The translations under genes and the position numbers were made by a program. Positions 22,891 to 32,462 of a stretch of 64,000 nt of DNA are shown here, one piece after another. Each line of letters begins with the position of its first letter. Positions within the stretch are counted from its first letter, which is position 1. The stretch is from Tanypteryx hageni. Its lineage: Eukaryota; Arthropoda; Insecta; Odonata; Petaluridae. The stretch spans positions 186,322,564 through 186,386,563 of the forward strand of contig CM054112.1 in the NCBI GenBank assembly GCA_028673005.1, given 5' to 3'. The notes under the pieces were generated by a model, which saw only the letters and a program-made list of their open reading frames with translations, did not search any database and had not been told where the DNA came from.

Positions 22891-23355
22891 CCCTTTATGT
22901 ACAATTTTTTTAAATATTTATATTTTTTATAAATATTTTTCTTAAACTTAACCCTGTTTTAAGAAATATATCCTGATAGATAAGATTAGCCAAAACTTAT
23001 TATTCTGTTATAGAGAGTTATTAATATTTTTAATATATTTTGTATAAAAAACATAAACCATAACAAATGTCTAGCTGAATATGATTTCTAATCAATAACT
23101 ACACTTTAATAAATCACAAAAAATTCTAAGATACTATATATCCATGCACACAATAAAGGCTGAAGCGACGACACAGGCTAAAAAAACATGTGGGATCAAA
23201 AGAATACAGTTAAGGTAATCTGGCCACTTATTGGTAGTAATACTATACTACAACGAATGAAAGCCTACAAATATCAGCACTAAACATTCATATACAGGGC
23301 AAATATTAGCATTCAATAACGGTGGTACCTGTAATTACCGTTGGTACACAAAGGG
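22891..23355. mobile_element. piggyBac-type miniature element, 465 bp, in TTAA
   Basis: TTAA occurs at both borders (22887-22890 and 23356-23359). The left end CCCTTTATGTAC and the right end read inward CCCTTTGTGTAC are 12-bp inverted repeats with one mismatch. TTAA duplication and CCC-starting ends are diagnostic of the piggyBac superfamily. The interior is very AT-rich without an open frame, so it is non-autonomous. It lies inside the hAT-bounded composite and must have inserted after it, or been carried with it. Confidence 0.85.
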
Positions 23356-23513
23356 TTAAAATAGTACATGACAGCATTTTTTGTTCCACGTACCTTTGCC
23401 AGTTAGCATTCTCCAGCATGAAAACAAAGAAGGGAACATATACTCCATAAATGGAATGTACAGAGGTTCCAAATGCGTTCTTTGTGAGAAATGCCGGTAT
23501 CGAAAGATCATAA

Positions 23514-24090
23514 ATTTTTATCTACGAAACTATGAGTTGCAATTACATGGTCCCCCGGGCATTTTTGCGGTAAATGCTGTTCTCTATCCGAATACATTTT
23601 TAATCGATACCTGACAGATCATATAACAGCTAGGGAGAGAAAGATTTGGTACTTTAATTGTTGTTTGCTGATAAATTGTCGGAGCGATCGATGTAAACAA
23701 AATATATGATATTATGCTTGGGATTTTCTCGATTTTTATCTCCGAAACTATGCATCGTAATTATGTTATCCCGGGGAAACTATTTGTGGTAAATGTTTCC
23801 TCCATCCGAATACATTTTTTAATTGGTACATTACAGATCATATAAGAGCATGGGAGAGAAAGATATGGTGTTTTAATTGTTGTAGCGATCGATGTAAACA
23901 TAATACTATGTGATATTATGCTTGGGATTTTCTCGAATTTTTATCTTCGAAACTATAATATGTCCTAATTATTTGGTCCCGCGGACTTTTTTGTGGTAAA
24001 TGTTGTCCACTACCCGAATAATCTTTTTAATCATACCTTACAGATCATATAAGAATTAGGAGAGAAAAATATAGTATTTAGTTGTTGCCT
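23514..24090. repeat. Three-copy tandem array, unit about 205-220 bp
   Basis: Copies begin near 23514, 23732 and 23936 with TTTTTATCT-CGAAACTAT. Each contains TCCGAATACATTTTTTAAT or a close variant, then TTACAGATCATATAAGAGC-type text and GGGAGAGAAAGAT. The first two copies end ATTATGCTTGGGATTTTCTC; the third is truncated and diverged after about 24090. The spacing shrinks from 218 to 204 bp because of internal deletions. This array is inside the hAT-bounded composite. Confidence 0.8.
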
Positions 24091-24803
24091 GACGGATAGA
24101 ATTTTACGAGGTATGAGAATAAGTTTATTTAGGTTCTTGTATAAAGTGGAAGTTCTGGTTGACGGATGCAGTTCAAAATCACAATTGGGCGATATATTGT
24201 ACTTAGGATCACTAATACAACTAAAATTCGCGCAGTAGTTTCGCAGATTAAACATGCGGATGGACGGACGGAGGCAACGTGCTCATAAGGCGTTCCGCTG
24301 CTATCGCTTTGCTGGTAAAGGGCGCCTAATAATAAAATCCGAGCATCGGTCCACTTTAGTCACTCGGACAACTGTATGCCACTAACAATCAGCAGGTATA
24401 ATCCAAAGTTTGTACACTTTGCTGATGCCAAGCAGTGCAAATCATTTACGTCTATTTAATAATGTGCAATGAGTTTAATTAAATAATCGTACATAAGACC
24501 CACAGTCTATCAAATATTTTTAAAATATAAATAAAAACTATTTTAAACGGTTCTTGGATAATTTTTTGCCAGCAGACCACGTAAAGAAAAGAGGCAAAAG
24601 AAACTGGTTAAAATAGCCACCATCCTCCAGCTCTAAGCTTTCCCCAGTCTTTTTCAGCCACCCATCCCCCTCACTCTCTCTACCCCTCCCACCCCCACGC
24701 TCGAAAGAATTTTTAATAGTGAAGACAGACGGTCGATCGCCACGCAAGTGGAAAGTGAGAATAGATCCCTAGGTTGCAAAGTATGAGCGCCCCTGGGTTA
24801 GAG

Positions 24804-25550
24804 GCTAAGAAACAATGGCGGAGTGCGCGCGTGCCTACGAACCTGAGAGAAGACGTGAGTACCAAGGGGAAGAGAATCGGAAGCGACTAAGGCGAAAAAA
24901 TAGCGACAAAGGGAAACGCAAAATTATTCGCACCGCCGCGGTGCCTTGGCAACGCCGCCTCATCATATCCCCCTTACGGTGCGTTGTCCCACATTGCCAC
25001 CCATTCTTCAGTCACTCTTTAACTCGCATTAATTTTTTTATGCGCGGAGATGAGAGAGGAGGCATGGGAACGGCACCATACATACACGGGCTTTTTATTT
25101 TTTGTCTAGGCTCAGATCCCTTCCTCTGCTCGCGCGGCGCTGTGTTTACCCGGACGTGCGCTCGTACGAGGACCGGAAACGACGTCCGGAAAACCCATGG
25201 TCCTCAAAGACACACAGCGCACAGACGCACGTGTCTATGAGGATCCCATTATGTCCTACCATCCCCTTTTCCCGACAAAAGCGGGGACCGAACGGGGTTT
25301 TGGAATAAGGAGTTGTTTTTTATTTAAACATTTATTTGTGCCACCCGAAATATATACCAAAGAGAGCGCCAAAAAACAAGATATAAATTTAAATGCCACT
25401 TCAAATATGTACCAACATGTCCTGACTTGCATTATCTATCTACTCATCCAATTTCATCAAGTAGCTGAGAAATTTATTAAGATCGATCAATTATGCAACT
25501 TCATGTATCCAATGTTGAAAGGATGAAGTTCTTTATTATAATCGGTCCTG
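24804..25550. other. Non-coding stretch before the tRNA gene
   Basis: GC-richer to about 25300 with CpG-rich words, AT-rich afterwards. Open frames here have no recognisable domain. There may be tRNA-proximal sequence, but no other RNA gene is seen. Confidence 0.4.
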
Positions 25551-25557
25551 AAAAAAA
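25551..25557 (-). terminator. RNA polymerase III terminator of the tRNA-Arg gene
   Basis: Seven consecutive T residues on the transcribed sense strand start three bases after the tRNA 3' end (AAA then TTTTTTT), the usual animal pol III stop signal. Confidence 0.9.
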
Positions 25558-25560
25558 TTT

Positions 25561-25633
25561 CATCCGTTGTGGGGATCGAACCCACGACCTTTGGATTAGA
25601 AGTCCAACGCGCTATCCTCTGCGCCAAACGGAC
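25561..25633 (-). tRNA. tRNA-Arg (anticodon TCT)
   Basis: The 73-base minus-strand sequence folds as a complete cloverleaf. The acceptor stem GTCCGTT pairs with AACGGAT (one terminal G-T), discriminator G. The D arm carries the A box TGGCGCAGAGGATAG. The anticodon stem TTGGA/TCCAA encloses the loop CTTCTAA, giving anticodon TCT at 25598-25600 for AGA codons. The T arm GTGGG TTCGATC CCCAC contains the B box GGTTCGATCC. There is no intron and no encoded CCA, as in animal nuclear genes. It reads on the same strand as the smallish-like gene and lies in its presumed upstream intron or flank. Confidence 0.97.
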
Positions 25634-27240
25634 AACGAACGCTCGTCGCGTTGGCTACGTAGATATCGCCATTGGAAATGTTAAGGTGATAAATAAAAAA
25701 AAACTAAAAAGTGTTCTTATCACAATGGAAAAAACTACTGCTTTAACGTGAGTATTGTCATTCAAGATCGAACTTAAACGTTCTTATCGCCAAGTCGACG
25801 TCTAAGATTCTTATACCACGTTTCCATTAGTCGAGGTTACTTACGACATCCCAAGGTGTTCTCAAGTAATTTTCACAGCGAATCATCTCGATTCGTTTTG
25901 TCTTTTACGCAATCGAATAACACGCGAACCCTCTTCGGGAAGATGTTAACCACTACCGATAATGAACTTGAGGAAGCATCTGCCGCATTTTTTATCGACT
26001 CGAGCAATAAAAACGAGAAGACATTGTTTCACACCTGTAATTGAATATTATTCCCCAATGGTAATTTTATAGTACCCTCGAGCCACGACGCCGCCTGGCC
26101 TATTCAGAAGCAATAACAGAAAGGAAACACGTAAATGCATCGCAAACTCTCCGCCCAAAATTGATGTGGTTGCCGCGAGCGGGAGAATCGACAATATGAG
26201 GAAAAGGAGGAAGTGTCCCTCCTCCATTTCTCCTCCGGCGCTTACCTTGCGGCGGCGAAAAATAAAACCATTCGATCGACTCGAGCCTTCGCGTTAAAAA
26301 AAATGGCAGTCCAATAAAACTTCCGAATTTGGACAGCGGGAGGGGGGAATGATTTTACGTGGGCGGGAGATGGGAGAAATAAGTGGGTGGGTGAAGGGCC
26401 GCATTAAGCGGTGCGCAAAACACGCAAGTGCGTGGAACCCAGAGGCCAAGTGTTGCTGCACGGATCAAAAACCTTGCAATAATCTGTTACTTGTTTACCT
26501 TTCTCTTTTGTATCAAAGACCACGCTTTTCTTAGTAAAACGCTTTCTTACTTTATCGATAACTCCAAGCAATTCAATTTGCGTAAGGCCGCCAAAAGGCT
26601 ATAACAGGAATACGCAGCGCGGTAACTATGGTATGGCGAAGGTGGCATTTGCCACAGGCAGTGCCTGCAAAATGCGCCAAAAGTCCTCTCAAAACCTGAC
26701 AAAAATTTATTTTCCGATAAACAAGTATTAATTTAATACTTAAATGCTGAAGTTATATTTAACAAAATGCTCCACACAACTAAGGCGTTTCCTAAACTTT
26801 TCCTAAACTTTTGCCATAAGCGCCATATCTCCCAGGTACGTATTTAGTAGGGCAGATGTGGCATTTGTCATAGGCGTCAAAATCGCTGATCGCTACTGTG
26901 TATAATAAATTTACTACGATCCTTTGTATCTTCTTTCTTATTATTATTCTCTTAGAATACAATAAAACTTTAATGCTTACTTTCCTGAAACTTCCTTTGA
27001 AACTTACGATTTGGACGGAGCCTTATACGTGTTGTGCGTGGGACCCATGGGTCTCTTAATCCGGTCCTGGGTGGCTATGAGGACCACGGTAAGGGTTAAT
27101 AAAGGGGCACTATTAGGAGACGGTAACAAAGGGGATGAATTTAACAGGGGAGAAAATTAGCGCTCTTGAAATCTCAGCTATAAAAAAAAACGCTGAGCAT
27201 ATAAGCAAGGTGATACGACTGCTGCTTTAGAGGTCACCAG
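25634..27240. other. Non-coding stretch, possible decayed repeats
   Basis: A GTGGCATTTG(C/T)CA(C/T)AGGC phrase occurs twice in direct orientation (about 26649 and 26859) and may be a dispersed repeat. At 27046-27095 AATCCGGTCCTGGGTGGCTATGAGG is followed by GTAAGGGTTAAT, which resembles one end of a piggyBac-like repeat but has no partner. A minus-strand consensus donor (CAAG/GTAAGC) is at about 26247. Confidence 0.35.
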
Positions 27241-27330
27241 CGTGAGAACGCGGCGAGAGAGAGAGGATGAGAACGGGGCGAGAGAGAGCGAGAGGATGAG
27301 AACGCGGCGAGAGAGGATGAGAACGCGGGA
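27241..27330. repeat. Short GA-rich minisatellite
   Basis: A unit of the form GGATGAGAACGCGGCGAGAGA is repeated about three to four times with variable GA length (GGATGAGAAC at 27266, 27294 and 27316). Confidence 0.75.
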
Positions 27331-27778
27331 GCTCACTAAGTACGTAGAATGGCGACGAGGTGAAACTGGATACGGCGAGATGAAAGAAAGGGTAGGATAG
27401 GAAGAGGGGAACGAAGGATGACAGGAAGGAATGAGAAGGAAACAGAAGCGATTAGGATTCGGGCCAGAACGCGAAGTAAGGTGCAAATAGCCTAGAGACG
27501 CATTCCTAACGGGTGAGTGGCGGTTTGCGACGGGATTATAAAAGGCGAGCTCATTTACGGCCAATACGCGCGAATTATAAGCGTATATTTCTTCCGTACC
27601 TGAGCGCGTGAAACAATGGATCACTTTGGTCACATAACTGAAGGCGTGAAGTGATTATTCTCCACCCATGGAGTATAACGGACAAGTCATAAGAGTTATT
27701 TTGCAACCTATCCACGATAAGTACCCGCGACAATAGACAGGAACACGAGGCTTAGAAGAGCACTAGATCTTACATAAC

Positions 27779-28042
27779 CAGTGGCAGATTTAGGCCTTCT
27801 GGGGGCCCTGGCGCTAAACGATTAGGGGCCCTGCAAATCTAAATATATAGCGAAACCTCTCCTAACGACTACCCTCTTATGTTGATCGTTTTTCTATGGA
27901 CCATATAGGTGATTCGCCGTTTTTTAAATTGAGATATTTAATATTTCTGAGATTATATTATACACGAACATTTTTTCCGGGACCCTTACTTCGTGGGGAT
28001 CCTGGCGCGTACCAAGTGCGACCCCTTTTAAATCTACCCCAG
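27779..28042. mobile_element. hAT-type miniature element, 264 bp
   Basis: The left end CAGTGGCAGATTTAGG is typical of arthropod hAT miniature elements. The right end AAATCTACCCCAG is its degraded inverse. Flanks TACATAAC (27771-27778) and TCCATAAC (28043-28050) form an 8-bp duplication with one mismatch. Subterminal GGGGGCCCTGGCGC and GGGACCC..GATCCTGGCGCG are related. No coding content. Confidence 0.75.
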
Positions 28043-28050
28043 TCCATAAC

Positions 28051-29229
28051 TAGTCTTACAAAAAATATACTATACAAAAAAAATCGAATCGCAGTACTTC
28101 GAGTTAATGCATACGAATTCCTCCACAAATGATAGTCATCGAGATAACTAACATTCGAGTTCAAATCACTCGAGTTGCAGAGGCTTATCAGCAAAATAAA
28201 ATATTTTTTGAAACAGTAACTATATTTTTTCCCGCAAGTTAATAATGCTCGTCGGGTTGCGGTCGGTGGCGGGATGAGGGAGGGAAGGGGGTGTGCACGG
28301 AGGGAAAAGACATGCTATAATTACAAAAATAAAAAATAAAACACCCCCACAGTCCCGGTTCTTTCCAGATTCCGAGACTTTTACGAGAAGAATTTTAAAC
28401 GGGAGTGGTCTTTTCAGCGCGATCCTCGAAAGGGGAGGAGGAGGAAAAAAGTCCAGAAAGATGCGTTTTGAATGAATACATTCCGAGACGCGCAAGGAAA
28501 AAAACTCCAGTCAGGAGATGAATGAGACTCATTTGGCGGGTTTTTACATCGGAAAACAAGAACATCAATTCTAACCCCCCCGAGTAAATTGGACGGCGGG
28601 ACGTCGGCGGTGCAACGGGCGACACTCATTATACCGTCCGGCTGAAATTCGAGTCATGCGCAAGGATACCGGGCGTTTATGCGTTTTTATTGTCGAATGA
28701 TCTTTTAACCGGTGACACTGGAAACTTGGAAGTCCGAAAAGGATCCAATTATCCGGCCAAAGAGAGGAAAATGAACGCAGAGTGGCTTCAGTACCGCCGC
28801 TTGTCCACTGCTTCAAAGAAGTGGCTCGATTGAAAAGACCGCAAATGAAATTCCTGCGTCGTTCCGAGAGAGATTCATTAGGAGATAAATTCGTTATCTA
28901 TTTGCGAATTTTGCTCTGCTTTACCATTAGGGCGGTTAATTACTTTTTCTTTCAACATGCGCAAACGCCTCGACAATCTGCGGGATAAATATAACAGGGA
29001 AGAGGAAAATAAAACCCACGAATGTATCAATGACTCTACATACTTAAAACAAAGATTTTAAAATATAAAATCATCTTCGAAAAAAGATCACAATTTCTTG
29101 GATTCCACGCCGGCTATAAGTTTCAAAGACATCTCAACAGAATACCTTCCATTTTACACAAGGATAAAAGAAAATTGCAGAAAAACAAAATTCCTCCTTA
29201 GAAGCGAACGCAGCTGCCACCTATCCATC
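28051..29229. other. Non-coding stretch, no supported gene
   Basis: AT-rich to 28230, balanced afterwards. Short open frames occur on both strands but without recognisable domains or matched splice signals. Confidence 0.45.
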
Positions 29230-30130
29230 GCCTCAGCGAGACCCTAAACACGCGTAAGCAGGGAAAAATGGGAGAGGAAAAACAAAAAAGAGAGGCACGC
29301 GAACCTCGGTCAATTTGCAAAACCGGCATTCATCCTTTCCCACAGGGGAGAGGGTAGAGAAGGAGACCACATAAAACTTACGAGGGCACAAAAGGAGGAG
29401 AGAAGACAGAATGGGCATGGTGGGAGTAAGGCATAAAAATATATATGAAAAGGCAGGAGTGAGAAAGTCGAGAGAGAGAGAGAATGGAGGTTTAAGTTGG
29501 GTGTAGAGGGGACGGGGGGAGAGAAATGGATGAAAAGGCGAAAATCTTGTGTGGTGAGGATGCCTTCCTTCCGGCAGGGACCACCCCACCTCCAGACAAC
29601 GTCAGGTGGGCCTATGGGCCTTACAACACAACGTGAGAGGATAGAGGAGAATCACGGGCAGGGGGAATCTCGTGTAGAAATAGGAGAGGGAGAAAAAAAG
29701 CTCGTGTGTGTGTGAGAGAGAGAAAGCAGCGCGCGACCTCTCCCCCCCCCCACCTCAACCCAACCCATCCGACTCAGCAGTCTTCCACCACCCTATACCA
29801 ATCCTCTACTCTGCCTCTTGGCTCCTCCGCCCCCCCTTACTCCCCCGCTGACCTCCCTCCCCTCTTCCTCTCGCCCCCAAACTCTCCTGCACATGTGCGG
29901 CCAAGGTTAACAGGAAGTCGAGACGATCCCTCTCCCAGCCTTCCTCCCCCCTCTCCTCGCCCCATCTCTCCTTCCTCCCGACCGATCCACCCTCGGTCCA
30001 TACCAACACACTATCCACCCCTTCGGTCTCCACCCCCTCAGACCACATTCACCCCATCCTACTTCTCTCTCTCTCTATCACTCTCCCCTCACTCGAACGC
30101 TCTTACCTCTTCTCAGTACCCGAACTCAAT
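29230..30130. repeat. Polypurine block switching to polypyrimidine block
   Basis: From 29330 to about 29725 the plus strand is strongly purine-rich (GAGAGAGAGAGAG at 29469-29483, GGGGGGAGAGAAA near 29514). From 29732 to about 30120 it becomes strongly pyrimidine-rich (CCTCTCCCCCCCCC at 29738, TCTCTCTCTC near 30065). The 165-codon plus-strand frame over the second half is Pro/Ser-rich low complexity and I reject it as a gene. Confidence 0.65.
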
Positions 30131-32384
30131 CCCTTGGATCTATCGATGCAACGCCATTGTCTATACCAGGGATCTCAGCTCAAATTTCGAGGGAGACAAA
30201 TAGATCATTTGGAAATGTACATAATAGTGAACCTAAACATATATAGACACTTAAAATCACACGACTCAAAATGGTATAATTTAATTTAAAAACCAACTAA
30301 TACAATCATTTTATGATTATATATAGTTTCGTATCTTTTTGTTACTCCATGGTTGTCTCTTCCAACTATTAACAGTAGAATCCAAGTAAACCTATTGAAA
30401 TGGCGCGCCGCGCGTTTGAGACGTCTGGTCTTGACCGTAATCGAAATTTCGTCTTCCAAGTTTTTTATACCCATTTTATGCACGCCTCGCAGTTTTTTTT
30501 TACTTCTTGGCCTAACATTTATTGAAAATTAAATTGATTTCGGAAACGCTAATGAAACACGCTCACCAACTCCCAGCTTCCTTTCCAACTTCTCACTCAT
30601 ATGAAGAGAACGAGTATTATCCGTTCAAGAATTTTAAAGCGTGGTCACGGTCGAGTGAGAAAACGTAATGAATTCGACATTTCTCGCAACTCCTGTCGCA
30701 CGCACGCCTTAGGAAGGCGCTTATTTTCTTATTAAGCGATATTATGGCATTAAAAAATCGATGGCTTCCTCCTGTTCGAGTATTAACCTTACCGCGAGAG
30801 CCGGAAAAAATTGATAACTTATGCAAAAAAATTAAACCCACCTTAAATAAAAATCGAATGTTTATGCGACTATAACCGATGGCGAAACAGTTACAATTAA
30901 TGCAAGTGCGCGTGGGCAACTGTTTTTCTTGAAAAGCTTTTCAGAATGCACACACACACACATCCCCATCGCGGCCACGCTCACGGGTAACGGAAAATCA
31001 ATGAGTATGTGGAGACATTTTAAATGTCATCAGGAAGGAGATAGAAAAAACCTATCGAGAGAGACAGAATGCGAGAGTTAATATCTTCTCCGCTTTTTTA
31101 AAGAGAACACACGACCTCGCTCTACTCTTCCTATCTCCTGCTTCCCTCGACATGTTCACCGACCTCGCTGAGTCTCGCTACCTTAACGCCGTTTAACCTT
31201 ACGCTATCCCCGAATTTTCTTCACTTGCCGCACACCACGACAATCGACGCTTCTTTTGCCCCTACCTTCGCTGCGAATCTCGCTTTCCTCAACATTCGCA
31301 CACATGGGTAAAAGTTACCAAATGCACTCATTTAGTCATCACTTTACCGATTCTGATGCTCTTGTAACGAATGACTTCTTCTCCGAATATGATAATTTCT
31401 TGTTTTATACTTTGCATGTATACGGTCAGAAAACACGCGCGCATTTTTTACCTTGATTCCTGTCTTCCTGAGCTTTAACACTCTCTTCGTACATAGTTAA
31501 GGAGTTGACAATGTCCACTGAACTTCAATAACTTTAATATTAATAAACTTAATATATACGCTTTTCTAGTTCGTTAAGTCGATGCTCTTAACTCCAGTAA
31601 ATTAAGTTAGTACAGATGTTTTTCCCATTAATCCAGGCATTATTCCAAAAGTTGACGATTTTCACGAGGAAAATATGCCACCTGTACCAATTTGAATTTT
31701 AAAAATTGATCACTCTACGTATATAAATACGTTTATCGTCCCTTGTTTTACCCCGTGCCTCTTTTTTTTCTCTCTCTCTCTATGTCTGACTACATCCCTT
31801 AACCTCCCTCCCTTCTTCGACCTTCCATTTCTTCGCTTACCCCTTACTTCCGCTGCCGACGCAGCAAATCGTTCTTCTCACCCGTACATACATGTATACT
31901 ATATTGAAATAAGTATACCTCGTTCCTCGCGGGCACGTGTATCCGTTGCATCTGGTCACGGGTACGCTCTCTCCGTCTCATTGGCAGGTGTTGTATGTTG
32001 CTAGCGGAGTTGAGATCGGTGTCGTCAACGTAACGGGCGCAAAGTTATAAACCCTCCCTTTCCTCTCCGTTCCTTCCGCTCTAATCAAACCCCAGCGGAG
32101 CCTATTGAAGCGGTTAATAAGAAGGAAAAATTGATGAGGAAAACCCGCGCCTTTTGGTCGGTAGAAGGTTTAAAAAAGAATGATCTGTGCATTTTATTTT
32201 GTCGGAGGGTTGACAGTTATGGTAAGAGATTCATCCGTGAGAGTTTTTGCAGTTATCCAAGACTGGGAAAAAGAAACTGTGGAGTTTAGCGTCGAGACCG
32301 TTGTTTGCGAAACGGGTACTGTACCCTACATTTGTCGAATATGAATAAATTGAATAAGTAAAGATGGAGACTACGGCGAAATTG
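30131..32384. other. Non-coding stretch, no supported gene
   Basis: AT-rich, with a (CA)n run at 30949-30962 (ACACACACACACAC) and CT-rich text at 31761-31782. No exon or transposon ends recognised. Confidence 0.45.
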
Positions 32385-32450
32385 ATGTTAAATAGAATTA
32401 ACTCCTTAACCGTAAAATTTTGCGGTTAAGGAGTTAATTCTATTTAACAT
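32385..32450. repeat. 66-bp near-perfect palindrome with no loop
   Basis: Two 33-bp arms meet at 32417/32418 (AAAA/TTTT). They differ at a single position (CCGTAAAA against CCGCAAAA when read from the same direction), which would form a G-T pair in RNA or a mismatch in DNA. The arm contains TTAAATAGAATTAACTCC. A 14-bp direct repeat (ATGAATAAATTGAA) lies at 32341-32354 and again at 32449-32462, the latter overlapping the end of the palindrome. The absence of a loop argues against a microRNA precursor. Confidence 0.95.
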
Positions 32451-32462
32451 GAATAAATTGAA

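Larger units (their letters stand above)
22625..24795. mobile_element. hAT-bounded composite or large non-autonomous element, 2.17 kb
   Basis: The left end CAGGGGTGCTCA and the right end read inward CAGGGGCGCTCA are 12-bp inverted repeats with one mismatch. The flanks share GGTTAG (AGGTTAGG left, GGTTAGAG right), a slightly decayed 8-bp duplication. Inside each end is a directly repeated ~80-bp block with the core GGTCGATCG(A/C)CAC and AAGTGGAAA (about 22702-22785 and 24691-24775). So either one element with internal duplication or two overlapping copies of a ~170-bp miniature element flanking ~1.9 kb. The interior holds a piggyBac-type element and a three-copy tandem array, listed separately. 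No transposase frame is visible. Confidence 0.6.

Noticed and set aside
29706..30203. 165-codon plus-strand Pro/Ser-rich frame
   Set aside because: Polypyrimidine composition; the opposite strand is open as well; no motif.
32385..32450. Palindrome as a microRNA precursor
   Set aside because: No terminal loop and near-perfect pairing to the centre, unlike a microRNA hairpin.
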